Positions 1-7,543 of a DNA stretch of 64,000 nucleotides are shown piece after piece. Origin of the DNA: Aureispira anguillae (GTDB lineage: Bacteria > Bacteroidota > Bacteroidia > Chitinophagales > Saprospiraceae); NCBI RefSeq assembly GCF_026000115.1, contig NZ_AP026867.1, forward strand, positions 4,397,716-4,461,715, given 5' to 3'. Position numbers and translations under genes: made by a program. The notes under the pieces are model-generated. The model made no database searches. It was not told the origin of the DNA and saw only the letters and a list, made by a program, of their open reading frames with translations. Each line of letters starts with the position of its first letter. Within the stretch, counting starts at the first letter, position 1.

Positions 1-191
1 TGTTGTTTAACCAATAAGAATTTTTTAGCGTCTAATTGCTTGGCTTTAGCGATCAAGTTTTCTTGGTCGGTCAATTCTACCAAGTTTTCTTCTTTCACGA
101 TTTCCCATTCCAAGCCCTCTCCTGCTGTTGGTATCGTGTAGACGATTTGCCCCGTATTCGTTGATTCTATTTTCTTGATTTGGCTGTCCAT
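1..191 (-). CDS. Hypothetical protein, 3' end outside window
   Basis: An open frame starts with ATG at 191 and runs off the left edge, so at least 63 residues are visible. It begins MDSQIKKIESTNTG and is rich in Glu, Lys and Gln, with no motif I recognise. An AAGGATAAG stretch lies just upstream of the start. It follows the leftward genes of the first integrative element and probably belongs to the same operon. Its frame looks more protein-like than the overlapping tail of the next gene, which is why I treat it as real. Confidence 0.5.
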   Translation of the reverse strand, partial: MDSQIKKIESTNTGQIVYTIPTAGEGLEWEIVKEENLVELTDQENLIAKAKQLDAKKFLLVKQ

Positions 192-549
192 ATCTTATCC
201 TTAAGCTGCTGCCTTTTTCTGCTTGTAATAGGCGCTTATCTTCAAAAAATATTCTATAAAAATAATCTATTGTTATGCTCGGTTGTTCTGATAAATCGAA
301 ATAGAAAAACCATACCAAAGGATTTATCTTTTTATAGGTTTGATACTTGGTTATATTCGCCGTACTATGGGTATCAAATGCGATTAATAGGCGCATTAAA
401 TCCGTTTTAACCTGATGCTTTTCCATCGCTTCAAATACATCATTTAATTGATATGAGCGACTCTGCAAACGAAACCCTAACAAGGTTCTAAATAGTTGAT
501 GAAGGGCTTTTAATTGCCCTTGCTTGATCTCTTGTTCTGTCTTTAGCAT
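46..549 (-). CDS. Hypothetical protein, possibly frameshifted near its end
   Basis: The uninterrupted frame gives 167 residues. The first ~100 look like a normal soluble protein (helical N-terminus, then FYFDLSEQPSITIDYFYR). From about residue 112 the composition turns into an Arg/Asn/Gly-rich run that overlaps the neighbouring frame (1-191) by 146 bp, which is unusual. In the +1 frame the same DNA reads FLKISAYYKQKKAAA and stops at 201-203, 9 bp before the next ATG, which would be a natural operon junction. A one-base slip in the A/T-rich stretch near 245-260 would join the two. No family recognised. Confidence 0.45.
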   Translation of the reverse strand: MLKTEQEIKQGQLKALHQLFRTLLGFRLQSRSYQLNDVFEAMEKHQVKTDLMRLLIAFDTHSTANITKYQTYKKINPLVWFFYFDLSEQPSITIDYFYRIFFEDKRLLQAEKGSSLRIRYGQPNQENRINEYGANRLHDTNSRRGLGMGNRERRKLGRIDRPRKLDR

Positions 550-551
550 AG

Positions 552-734
552 TTAACTATGTAGCCGTTTATAACCATTCTTTTTTAACATGCCGTCAAGA
601 TTTTCTACTATTGCTATGAAAGCTTCATCCGCTTCTGGCTCTCCACCTCCTATCATTGCACTTATGTCATCTATTGCATCTATTAAAAAACCAAATTCTT
701 TTTCGGTAAGCTCTAATTTTATCTTTTTTGCCAT
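552..734 (-). CDS. Small acidic hypothetical protein
   Basis: This 60-residue protein starts MAKKIKLELTEKEFGFL and is acidic and probably helical. It lies 2 bp upstream of the next leftward gene and 5 bp downstream of the ASCH-like gene, so it is part of the same operon. Function unknown. The tight packing and the even composition support a real gene rather than a chance frame. Confidence 0.55.
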   Translation of the reverse strand: MAKKIKLELTEKEFGFLIDAIDDISAMIGGGEPEADEAFIAIVENLDGMLKKNGYKRLHS

Positions 735-739
735 GTCCT

Positions 740-1228
740 TTAATATTTAAAATCCTTTGTCCAATGAATAATCTTTCCTTCCATATCTTTCCAAATAAAA
801 TAATTCCAAAAATCTTCTACGGTATCAAAACCATCATTGATCGCCAATTCTTCGATTTCTTCTTTGCTCAGTTCTCTTCCATCTATTGACACACCATTTT
901 GGTCATCAAAAATATTCCGTATTTTTATTGTTTGTACAGCTGTAACAAGCAAGATTGGCGCAAACTGAAAACGATTCTCATTGTATGGATTAATGATAAA
1001 ATGAATCAAACTGCCTACCTGCCATCTATCTTTTCTATCTCTCCTTATCGTATGCTTTTTGGGAGCAAGGTTTTTTGTTTCTGTTCCTTCCCAATAGTTA
1101 CCAAATTGTTTTTTATAAGCATTCGCATAGAGGTATAAGTCTTTCCATTCTACATCTAACGATTGCCATATCTTTTCTATAAAGCAATTCGCTTTACCCT
1201 TTTCTTTTTCCTTAAATATTAAATTCAT
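740..1228 (-). CDS. ASCH/PUA-like domain protein
   Basis: I start this protein at ATG 1228 (162 residues), because the longer frame to 1417 overlaps the upstream membrane-protein gene that ends at 1249. The order of motifs KHTIRRD, WQVGSLIHF, then a late acidic segment with LAINDGF, DFWNYF and GKIIHWT resembles ASCH/PUA-like proteins common in Bacteroidota phages and islands, which are thought to bind RNA or modified nucleotides. That assignment is from motif memory, not a search. It sits mid-operon among the VapE-type genes of the first element; its role there is unknown. Confidence 0.55.
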   Translation of the reverse strand: MNLIFKEKEKGKANCFIEKIWQSLDVEWKDLYLYANAYKKQFGNYWEGTETKNLAPKKHTIRRDRKDRWQVGSLIHFIINPYNENRFQFAPILLVTAVQTIKIRNIFDDQNGVSIDGRELSKEEIEELAINDGFDTVEDFWNYFIWKDMEGKIIHWTKDFKY

Positions 1229-1248
1229 TTTATCTATTATTGATTGGT

Positions 1249-1479
1249 TTAAGTTTTTGTTGAAGTCTTTTTCTTTTCCCTTATATAGCGCCTTAGATAG
1301 TACAGATAGCCCACTATAGCTAAACAATAAATTGCTCCTATTTCTGCCAACATGCAGCCACCTAAGACGTATAAGGTTAATTCTGGAATACATTGGAATG
1401 CGCCAGCTATCAACCATATTAAAACACTAAATGCCAATAACCCTATTCCATTGATGATAACATCTGCTCTACTCTCCAT
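1249..1479 (-). CDS. Small two-helix membrane protein
   Basis: The 76-residue product has two hydrophobic segments (roughly residues 10-30 and 36-60) and a basic tail (RRYIREKKK), so it probably sits in the inner membrane with the tail in the cytoplasm. Its start overlaps the end of the VapE-like gene by 11 bp, which suggests coupled translation. No family recognised. Confidence 0.55.
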   Translation of the reverse strand: MESRADVIINGIGLLAFSVLIWLIAGAFQCIPELTLYVLGGCMLAEIGAIYCLAIVGYLYYLRRYIREKKKTSTKT

Positions 1480-2125
1480 TTCTCAACTTATATTCAAAAC
1501 CTGATTGATACAAGTGATACGCCTGTCCCCACATTTTGCGTATGGCTATTTGTTCCAAACTATTTATATCAATTGGTTCTGTCAATTGAAAAGGAACAAA
1601 ACGGCGGTTGTTTGTAATGCCTTTCAGTACCTCTATTCGATTTGTTGTGCCACAAAAGTTCGCTATTCTTGAATATACCTTACTAGATTTTTCATAATGC
1701 CATCTTGCCTTCACTCTTGGCATTGTGATCGCACTTTTTAAGGACTCCCAATCTTTCTCCTTATCTAGTATGCTAAATTGTTCGTCCAACACGATAATAA
1801 AAGTATCTGATAGCCTCATTCTACTATCTTTATTTTTCAGATCAATATGCCCTATGAATATGTATTCAGGACTAAACAAGGAGGTAAAAAAGCTTGTTTT
1901 ATTCATTCCCTGACCGCCACACAAAACCAAGCAATTAGGATTTGTATTCTTATCCGTTTCGTATAGATTTGCTATTGATGCTACCACCCACTTTTTAAAC
2001 ACCTGGTCAAATACTCCTGGGGCGGAATTGGTCGGTACTAGTTTTGAAACTTCTTCTATATAATCTCTTGTTTCTCCTGCTACTTCTTCAGAGAATTCCT
2101 TTAATAATTTTTTTAATGCTTCCAT
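1469..2125 (-). CDS. VapE-family ATPase domain protein (short paralogue)
   Basis: The 218-residue protein is a near copy of the ATPase core of the 735-residue gene upstream (2451-4658). It keeps the Walker A motif GGQGMNKT, the Walker B IVLDEQF, the stretch DKEKDWESLKSAITMPR and NRRFVPFQLTEPI. It lacks the N-terminal BT4734 domain and the C-terminal segment. VapE (virulence-associated E) proteins are helicase-like replication proteins of phages and islands. The copy looks like a tandem duplication that was trimmed to the helicase core. It may work with, or modulate, the full-length protein, or it may be a relic that keeps an intact frame. Confidence 0.75.
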   Translation of the reverse strand: MEALKKLLKEFSEEVAGETRDYIEEVSKLVPTNSAPGVFDQVFKKWVVASIANLYETDKNTNPNCLVLCGGQGMNKTSFFTSLFSPEYIFIGHIDLKNKDSRMRLSDTFIIVLDEQFSILDKEKDWESLKSAITMPRVKARWHYEKSSKVYSRIANFCGTTNRIEVLKGITNNRRFVPFQLTEPIDINSLEQIAIRKMWGQAYHLYQSGFEYKLRNGE

Positions 2126-2168
2126 TGTTTTTTATCTTGATAATTTAATTTTTAAGTATTGATCTCTT

Positions 2169-2426
2169 TTAGTTGCTGAAGGATAGAAAACACATAGCAG
2201 CTCTAACCTCTCTTAGCTTTTGAGTAAAGCGTTTTATTCGCATTGCTTCAGACAGGCAGAACAAACGCATGTTCACTAACTCTATGGATGCTCCTCGCTT
2301 AATCCTATTGGCTTGATAATTGGTAAACAGGCGCTTTTTCTTTATAAGTTCAGCATCTGACATTTCTAAAAAAAGTGCTAGTATTTCTACCTCGATTGAT
2401 TCCTCTATTCTTTTTTTATCGTTCAT
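2169..2426 (-). CDS. Small basic helical hypothetical protein
   Basis: An 85-residue, Lys/Arg-rich and predicted helical protein between the two VapE-type genes, 24 bp downstream of the larger one. It contains LFTNYQANRIKRG and ends VRAAMCFLSFSN. No known motif. The position between the two paralogous helicase genes suggests a replication or regulatory accessory, but this is only context. Confidence 0.5.
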   Translation of the reverse strand: MNDKKRIEESIEVEILALFLEMSDAELIKKKRLFTNYQANRIKRGASIELVNMRLFCLSEAMRIKRFTQKLREVRAAMCFLSFSN

Positions 2427-2450
2427 CTTTTGGGCTTAATTAATTGCCAT

Positions 2451-4658
2451 TTATAAGCGTTTTACTAGCCAGTATCGACCCCTTTTATTATCTGAAGGGC
2501 GCACTACTGTTTTTTGAATAAAGGATAGAAAATTCATAGCTCTACCCACTTTTGCTATGCTCACTTCTCTACCTATGTTATAATCCTTATCTAACTTATT
2601 CCAAATCTCTTTGCTCGACCATAGCTCCATTTCTTCCCCCTGCGATGGCTCAAACATATCCATGATTAAATAATGCTCATTATTCAGCTTCTTAAAACCC
2701 TGTTGATATTTATCTATTTGGCTTTTCTCTTTTGCATTAGGCAGATAGAACCAATTCGATTGGTATAGTTGATAGGCTTGCCCCCACATTTTCCGTATAT
2801 CTATCTTTTTCAAGCCATTTATATTGATTGGCTCTGTTAACTGAAAAGGGACAAAACGGCGGTTGCCTGTATCATCTTGTAAAATTTCTATTCGATTGGC
2901 CGTACCGCAGAAATTGGCAATCCGTGGCCGTAACTTGCTATGCTTTGCATAAACCCAACGGGCCTTTATTCGGGGCATCGTTATCGCACTCTTTAGCGAC
3001 TCCCAATCCTTCTCTTTATCCAGTACACTAAATTGCTCATCCAACAGCACTATAAAAGTATCCGATAGCATTATCATACTATCTTTGTTTTTCAGGTCTA
3101 TATGACCTGTGAATATGTATTCAGAACTAAACAAGGACGTAAAGAAGGTTGTTTTGTTCGTTCCTTGATTCCCACATAGGATTATACAATGATGATTCGT
3201 GCATTGTTCCTCTACAAAAACATTGGCTACAGATGCTACCAACCACTTTTTAAAAATCGTTAGGAATAGATTTTTGGGTGCATCTGTTTTCACAAACTTA
3301 GCTACTTGGGCTATATAGTCCGTTTTATCATTTCCTAAACTATTGCCCCAACCTTCAAACATTTCCTTTAAGGGATGTACTTGTTTTGAAAAATGAGATA
3401 GGATAATACTTTCCAATTTGTTAGGTGTACATTTTACTCCATGAAACATTAGAGAGCGTACGATCTCATTGTATTCTACTTTATCTATTGCTTTGTACTT
3501 CTTGTCCTCCTTCATCTTGTATTCTTCTCTATCCTTCAGTATATTGATTCTAAAATCCATATACTTTTTTAAGGTTGCTTCTACTTCTTTTTGATACCAT
3601 ATCGCTTCCTTTATCTTTTTATCTAGTCCCTCTATTTCACTATCATCCAATTCAGGTATGGATATGGTTCGCTTTTCTGTTTCCTTTGCTTGATATAACT
3701 CTGGCTTATACTCTTTCTTTTTCGGCTTACTTTTTCCTCCTGTCTTCCCGTTCTCTTTTTTCCATGTCGCATAGATGCCTACTTCTTTTATATTTGTATA
3801 CGCCCATTCTACAACATCAAAAGCTTTCTTCAGATTGGTATCTACTGTAACCAAATTTGCTTCTACAAAATAGAGGCAGTCTTCTTTGGGAATGCCAAAT
3901 TTTACGCACTCTATACTAAATTGCTTTCTGAACTCATGCCGTTGACCATCTACAAAACTATATCCATTCGATTCTATTCGTTTTATTGCCTTTGTTATAT
4001 CGTCTAAATCTACCTCTTGTGCAATCACTTGCCTAGGCGTTGATTCTTTCTTCTTTTCTTCAAATAAGGTTTGTTGCACCTCAAAAGCTTTGCTCGCTTC
4101 ATTGTGATACAATTGAGAATCAACAGAAACAAAGCACAATCTATTAAAATTACTACTTGATTTATCGTCCTCTATTCCTGTCAATTCTTGATAATAAGCC
4201 CTTACGGCTTGAAATGCGTTGCTATGCTTTTGTGCATCACTATTCGTCGTTTTAACGAACACTTTATATCCTGCATTAGAAGGCGAAAAAAAGCAAGCAT
4301 AAGTATAAGGGCAGGACTTTACGTCCGAGGCTAAAAACATTAATTCTTCATTCTTTAAACCATCATAGTCCAGTACTACTATTCCATTGTATTCTAACAA
4401 ATGGCGCTTCGTTGGTGGTATCGGTTTGCGCTCTCCATCTTTTGTCGTCCATGCTTGTCCAAATTTCCCTGATGGTGTAAAACAAGCCAGTCCTACTTTT
4501 AATTTTTGATAGGCTCGCTTCCCTTTAAAATTTAGAGCATTTCTACAGGCTACAACGCTTGGAGTGTACACACCTTTCTTTATCTGATTGATAATTTCTG
4601 ACAGCTCATAATGTCCTTTCTGTGTTTTGTATAGCCCATTTAATAAGGTAACATTCAT
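2451..4658 (-). CDS. BT4734/VirE N-terminal primase-like domain fused to VapE helicase
   Basis: The 735-residue protein has two recognisable parts. Residues ~1-190 match the BT4734-like (VirE N-terminal) domain, related to archaeo-eukaryotic primases; VVLDYDG at 94-100 carries the expected paired aspartates. Residues ~210-430 hold a linker with a basic stretch (KSKPKKKEYKP). Residues ~460-640 are a VapE-type P-loop domain: Walker A GNQGTNKTT at 496-504 and Walker B VLLDE at 537-541. A C-terminal ~70-residue segment may be winged-helix. It is probably the replication initiator or primase-helicase of the left element. A shorter paralogue follows downstream, and the leftward promoter with the tRNA-like leader is upstream. 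Confidence 0.85.
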   Translation of the reverse strand: MNVTLLNGLYKTQKGHYELSEIINQIKKGVYTPSVVACRNALNFKGKRAYQKLKVGLACFTPSGKFGQAWTTKDGERKPIPPTKRHLLEYNGIVVLDYDGLKNEELMFLASDVKSCPYTYACFFSPSNAGYKVFVKTTNSDAQKHSNAFQAVRAYYQELTGIEDDKSSSNFNRLCFVSVDSQLYHNEASKAFEVQQTLFEEKKKESTPRQVIAQEVDLDDITKAIKRIESNGYSFVDGQRHEFRKQFSIECVKFGIPKEDCLYFVEANLVTVDTNLKKAFDVVEWAYTNIKEVGIYATWKKENGKTGGKSKPKKKEYKPELYQAKETEKRTISIPELDDSEIEGLDKKIKEAIWYQKEVEATLKKYMDFRINILKDREEYKMKEDKKYKAIDKVEYNEIVRSLMFHGVKCTPNKLESIILSHFSKQVHPLKEMFEGWGNSLGNDKTDYIAQVAKFVKTDAPKNLFLTIFKKWLVASVANVFVEEQCTNHHCIILCGNQGTNKTTFFTSLFSSEYIFTGHIDLKNKDSMIMLSDTFIVLLDEQFSVLDKEKDWESLKSAITMPRIKARWVYAKHSKLRPRIANFCGTANRIEILQDDTGNRRFVPFQLTEPININGLKKIDIRKMWGQAYQLYQSNWFYLPNAKEKSQIDKYQQGFKKLNNEHYLIMDMFEPSQGEEMELWSSKEIWNKLDKDYNIGREVSIAKVGRAMNFLSFIQKTVVRPSDNKRGRYWLVKRL

Positions 4659-4714
4659 AATATGTTTTTATGGGAGTATGTTTTCTCTATCTATTTTTTA
4701 TTGGCTCTCCACTT

Positions 4715-4828
4715 TTAGATAGATTCTTTCTTCTTCGTTTTCTCAGTTCTTCTACTTTCTTTTACTACTGAAGTATAAGCCCCTGATTTTATCTTTTCCA
4801 TTACTTGTTTTAATGAATTTGATTGCAT
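4715..4828 (-). CDS. 37-residue peptide resembling the VirE N-terminal start
   Basis: A short frame begins MQSNSLKQVMEKIKSGAYT and ends KKKESI. The segment IKSGAYTSVV resembles IKKGVYTPSVV near residue 26 of the BT4734/VirE protein encoded just downstream. It lies between the HTH gene and the VirE gene, in a 180-bp stretch with no other gene. It may be a real small protein or a fragment left by duplication of the VirE start. Confidence 0.4.
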   Translation of the reverse strand: MQSNSLKQVMEKIKSGAYTSVVKESRRTEKTKKKESI

Positions 4829-4838
4829 TTCTTTTTTT

Positions 4839-5135
4839 TCATAATTCAGTATTCGCTTTTTCTCCTTCCTTTCGCAACTTCAAAAACTGCCTAACACTCA
4901 TTACATCTATCGAGCAATCATACTCTAATACTAGCTCTTTTAGTGTCTTTCCCACTATTGGCGCTATTGCCCGTAATAGCTCAAAAGGAATCCGACTCGG
5001 TACGTTCAAGGCTCTTGTAATGTTATACTTTTTTACATTGGGTAGCTCATTTGCCAACTCATATAAATTGTTAAATTCTTGCGTTGTTAACGTACTTTCA
5101 CAATATTGGCGAAATGTTTGCTTTGATACTTTCAT
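4839..5135 (-). CDS. HTH-like regulator, first gene of leftward operon (left element)
   Basis: This 98-residue protein has the pattern of a Cro-like helix-turn-helix with a C-terminal extension: ITRALNVPSRIP, then LLRAIAPIVGKTLKELV. It is the first gene after the leftward promoter at 5436-5467 and the tRNA-like element. The second element has a gene in the same position (18274-18537) with similar size and layout. I infer a small control protein that opposes the rightward repressor, as in phage Cro/CI pairs. The exact fold needs confirmation. Confidence 0.6.
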   Translation of the reverse strand: MKVSKQTFRQYCESTLTTQEFNNLYELANELPNVKKYNITRALNVPSRIPFELLRAIAPIVGKTLKELVLEYDCSIDVMSVRQFLKLRKEGEKANTEL

Positions 5136-5219
5136 ATAATTTGTTTTTAAATATGGCGATGCCCTACCGCTTTTTTGCAGTACTTTTTTTTATCATCGAC
5201 CTTGTTTGGATTAATTAGA

Positions 5220-5283
5220 TGAGTGGAGGGAATCGAACCCCCAAAATAACACCCCTGATATTTCACTTCCTAGAAGTCACTCA
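5220..5283 (-). ncRNA. tRNA-like four-arm RNA, copy 1
   Basis: The minus strand can fold into a closed four-arm junction of 64 nt. The closing stem is TGAGTG/CACTCA (5278-5283 with 5220-5225). Arm 1 is ACTTC/GAAGT (5265-5277). Arm 2 is AAATA/TATTT with a 1x1 mismatch, a CA/TG step and a GGGG loop (5244-5263). Arm 3 is a T-arm with the canonical loop TTCGATT (5226-5242). It is not a normal tRNA: there is no linker after the acceptor, the first arm has a 3-nt loop, no U precedes the GGG, and no CCA follows. It lies in the leader of the leftward operon, 85 bp before the HTH gene. Confidence 0.55.
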
Positions 5284-5435
5284 AACTGTTCGACCCTACA
5301 TCCCTCAATGTTGAGTAAACTAATAGTTGGTATTGCGGACACCTACTATTTTTTTTATATCTTAGTAAATATTTTAACATTTTCTTAAGCTTGATTGCAT
5401 GTTCTTTTTTCATACTTTTTTAAATCTCGCTTACA

Positions 5436-5467
5436 CAAATATAGATTCTTTTTATTCATTAAGCAAA
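5436..5467 (-). promoter_or_regulatory. Leftward promoter of left element
   Basis: On the minus strand TTTG (5467-5464) is followed after 20 nt by TATATTTG (5443-5436), a full match to the Bacteroidota -33/-7 pattern TTTG-N19-21-TAnnTTTG. Transcription would start near 5430 and pass through the tRNA-like element into the HTH and VirE genes. The -33 box touches the first operator-like repeat, so repression by the divergent HTH protein is plausible. Confidence 0.6.
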
Positions 5468-5521
5468 TTATAATTCATTATTTTAATAAATTATAATTCA
5501 TTTTTAAAGAATTAATTCATT
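5465..5521 (+). promoter_or_regulatory. Operator-like direct repeats upstream of HTH repressor
   Basis: Two identical 15-bp repeats AAATTATAATTCATT lie at 5465-5479 and 5488-5502. A third imperfect copy, AAGAATTAATTCATT, lies at 5507-5521, 26 bp before the repressor start. They overlap the leftward promoter on one side and the repressor leader on the other. This is the expected place for autoregulatory operators. AT-richness makes chance similarity possible, but the first two copies are exact. Confidence 0.5.
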
Positions 5522-5546
5522 TAACCCCCTTCGAAAAACCAAACAA

Positions 5547-5966
5547 ATGGCTATAAACGAAAGACTTAAACAAATTCTTTTTGAATTAGATAAAAATGCA
5601 AAAGAATTAGCAAATGAATTAAAAGTAACCCCTACAACCATCTCCAAAACACTAAAAGGAGATACCCTACCTAGTTCTAAGTTATTAATTCCTTTAGGTG
5701 AAAAATTAGGCATCAGTATAGATTGGCTGTTATTTGGAAAAAGAGATATGTTTATAGATGGACATGCTCAGGATTATCACACACCAATAAACGATCCTAA
5801 CAGCAACAAGAGCAAAAGTAAATGTATCAACCAAATCGACAAGGAGAGAATTAGGCATTTAGAGCAGCAAATTAAACTACTTACCCTTTCTATTGAAGAT
5901 AAAAATAAAAGAATCGAAGATAAAGAAGAACTAATAAAGCTCCTGAAAAACTCAAAAAACAACTAG
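5547..5966 (+). CDS. XRE/CI-like HTH repressor with coiled-coil tail (left element)
   Basis: The 139-residue protein has an N-terminal helix-turn-helix (residues ~8-60: NAKELANELKVTPTTISKTL) and a C-terminal heptad-like helix (residues ~95-135) that probably dimerises it. It is divergent from the leftward replication operon and preceded by direct repeats. The second element encodes a homologue with the same layout (18955-19491): both share PSSK followed by (L/I)L(I/V)PL and a WLL motif after the HTH. I infer a maintenance repressor of the element. Confidence 0.8.
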   Translation: MAINERLKQILFELDKNAKELANELKVTPTTISKTLKGDTLPSSKLLIPLGEKLGISIDWLLFGKRDMFIDGHAQDYHTPINDPNSNKSKSKCINQIDKERIRHLEQQIKLLTLSIEDKNKRIEDKEELIKLLKNSKNN

Positions 5967-5980
5967 TTTTTAGCCAAAAA

Positions 5981-6060
5981 TGCTTAAAACACACCTCGTT
6001 TTGAAAAATATGTGCGACTCAAAACGCTACAAAACAACGACTTAAACACTTAAGCACATA
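5981..6060. repeat. Nested inverted repeats between repressor and att site
   Basis: The gap 5967-6172 has no gene. It holds three inverted pairs: TGCTTAA/TTAAGCA (5981-5987 with 6050-6056), CGTTTTGA/TCAAAACG (5997-6004 with 6019-6026) and TATGTGC/GCACATA (6009-6015 with 6054-6060). The position matches the iteron-like cluster of the second element (19673-20005), so it may be the replication origin or excision site of the left element. A short TA run follows at about 6079-6088. Confidence 0.4.
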
Positions 6061-6172
6061 ATCACCCTTAACCCTTATATATATATAAAGTAAAGAGTAT
6101 ATAGGGGGAAAGCGAATAAAAATCACAATCGACTGTAAATCAATAATTTGCATAGAGAAAGCGGAGCTTGAA

Positions 6173-6189
6173 TCCCTCCAGCTCCACTA
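6173..6189 (+). other. Attachment-site core A (tmRNA 3'-end-like)
   Basis: The 17-bp TCCCTCCAGCTCCACTA occurs here and again at 20839-20855, both just upstream of an integrase gene. It resembles the 3' end of tmRNA (AGCTCCAC near the terminus), a frequent integrase target. A 14-bp perfect hairpin (6192-6205 with 6213-6226) follows at once, as a shorter one does at the second site. Inverted TGAGACA/TGTCTCA motifs (6232-6238, 6255-6261) lie next and recur around the other site, possibly as integrase arm sites. ssrA itself is not in the window. Confidence 0.6.
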
Positions 6190-6308
6190 TCATACATAAA
6201 ACTCTAATTTTCAGAGTTTTATGTATTACATTGAGACATAATATAAATATCTTCTGTCTCATTGTTTTTTTGCTTTATATGCTATGGCGTAAAAAAGTTA
6301 AAAGAACA

Positions 6309-7358
6309 ATGATAAAAAAAAGTACGCCTAAGATATATACAGGCAAAAATTCTCTCTCTATCCGCTGGTTTGTTTACTACTTAGATGAAAAGGGCAAACG
6401 AATCAAAAAATACGGTGACATCAACAAATATTCTACCCTAAAAGGGCGAAAAGCAGCTGCGCAGCGCCTAGTTGATGAAATTCTACAAGTACACCTTAAA
6501 AAGTCCAATAAGAGCCTCTCACAAAAGATTTATGACGAACTAGAAAACAGGAAACCTACTTGGCGACCTAAAACCTACCAATGTAAAAAATCCAAGATTG
6601 ATATTTTTCTAAAATGGATGCAGCGCAAAAAATGGACGGAAGACAATGTTTATCAATTTTTCTTTGAATACCTTACCAAAGAAAAGAGAGTAGCTCCAAC
6701 GACTTATAATGATTATATCCGTTGCATTACTCAAGCACTTGGCTGGTGCGATCAACAGCAGCTCATGGAAGCCATTGAAAAACGAAAAGCTTCACCGACT
6801 CCAGCGGCATACTTTACCCAGAGCCAAAGAACATTTCTTAGCAATGCCATAAAAAATAGTAATCCTAATTTGTGGTTTTTTGTGCAGTTTGTGTATTACT
6901 GCTTTCTTCGACCTCGTGCGGAGCTGCGTTTGCTCAAGGTCGGGGACGTGATTTTGGAAGAACAAAAGATCTTAGTTCCTGCCAATATTGCCAAGAATAA
7001 AAAACAACAGTATGTGGCCATCCCAAACGCTTTCTTTCCTACGGTTGAGAAAAAGATAAGGAATCGAAACCCAAACGAATATTTGTTTCCTGGTAATCAT
7101 TATTTGTCTCCTACTGGTATGAATACTTTTGGACGGCAACACAGAGAGTTGTTAAAAGAATTGGGTTTTGATACAAGCCGCTATAAGTTGTATTCTTGGA
7201 AACATACGGGAGCTGTTGCTGCGGTCAAGGCTGGTATTCATATTAAGCAACTGCAAATTCAATTGCGCCATCATTCATTGGATCAGGTGGACGAATACTT
7301 GAGACAATTGGGCGTTTCTGATTTGGGGGATTTACGAGATAATTTTCCTTGTATTTAG
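6309..7358 (+). CDS. Tyrosine-type integrase of the middle element
   Basis: I start the protein at ATG 6309 (349 residues), because the longer frame from 6168 crosses the att core and the paralogue at 20964 starts at the same point (MIKK). It has an N-terminal arm-type domain, a SAM-like core-binding domain (residues ~85-165) and a catalytic domain. RPRAELRLL carries the first catalytic Arg, SWKHTG lies in the HxxR region (with Lys where Arg is usual), and LRHHSLDQVDEYLRQLG holds the Tyr nucleophile. It would recombine at the adjacent att core. A strong bidirectional terminator follows. Confidence 0.88.
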   Translation: MIKKSTPKIYTGKNSLSIRWFVYYLDEKGKRIKKYGDINKYSTLKGRKAAAQRLVDEILQVHLKKSNKSLSQKIYDELENRKPTWRPKTYQCKKSKIDIFLKWMQRKKWTEDNVYQFFFEYLTKEKRVAPTTYNDYIRCITQALGWCDQQQLMEAIEKRKASPTPAAYFTQSQRTFLSNAIKNSNPNLWFFVQFVYYCFLRPRAELRLLKVGDVILEEQKILVPANIAKNKKQQYVAIPNAFFPTVEKKIRNRNPNEYLFPGNHYLSPTGMNTFGRQHRELLKELGFDTSRYKLYSWKHTGAVAAVKAGIHIKQLQIQLRHHSLDQVDEYLRQLGVSDLGDLRDNFPCI

Positions 7359-7362
7359 AAAA

Positions 7363-7394
7363 AAATAGCTCAAGGAAAATTCCTTGAGCTATTT
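7363..7394. terminator. Bidirectional intrinsic terminator after integrase
   Basis: A perfect 14-bp stem (7363-7376 with 7381-7394) with a 4-nt loop AAAT is flanked by A and T runs on both sides. It can stop the integrase transcript on the plus strand and any transcript coming from the PIN gene on the minus strand. The 150 bp that follow, up to 7543, hold no gene I can support. Confidence 0.85.
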
Positions 7395-7543
7395 TTTTTA
7401 CAACCAAGTAGTAATAAAGAATTTCTCGATTTAACAATTAGCCCAACACTAACTTAGATTTACTGACAATATTAACTTGTATATGAATATTCAGTCCAAT
7501 GACAAGATAAAATTGGTGAAGTCTCTTTTGATTCCTAATTATT

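Noticed and set aside
5220-5283. Calling the element a normal tRNA gene, for instance tRNA-Pro with GGG
   Set aside because: The base before GGG is A rather than the near-universal U33, the D-arm loop is only 3 nt, there are no bases between acceptor and D-arm, and no CCA or discriminator pattern follows.
6168-6308. Longer integrase start at 6168
   Set aside because: It runs through the att core and hairpin, and the paralogue at 20964 starts at the MIKK corresponding to 6309.
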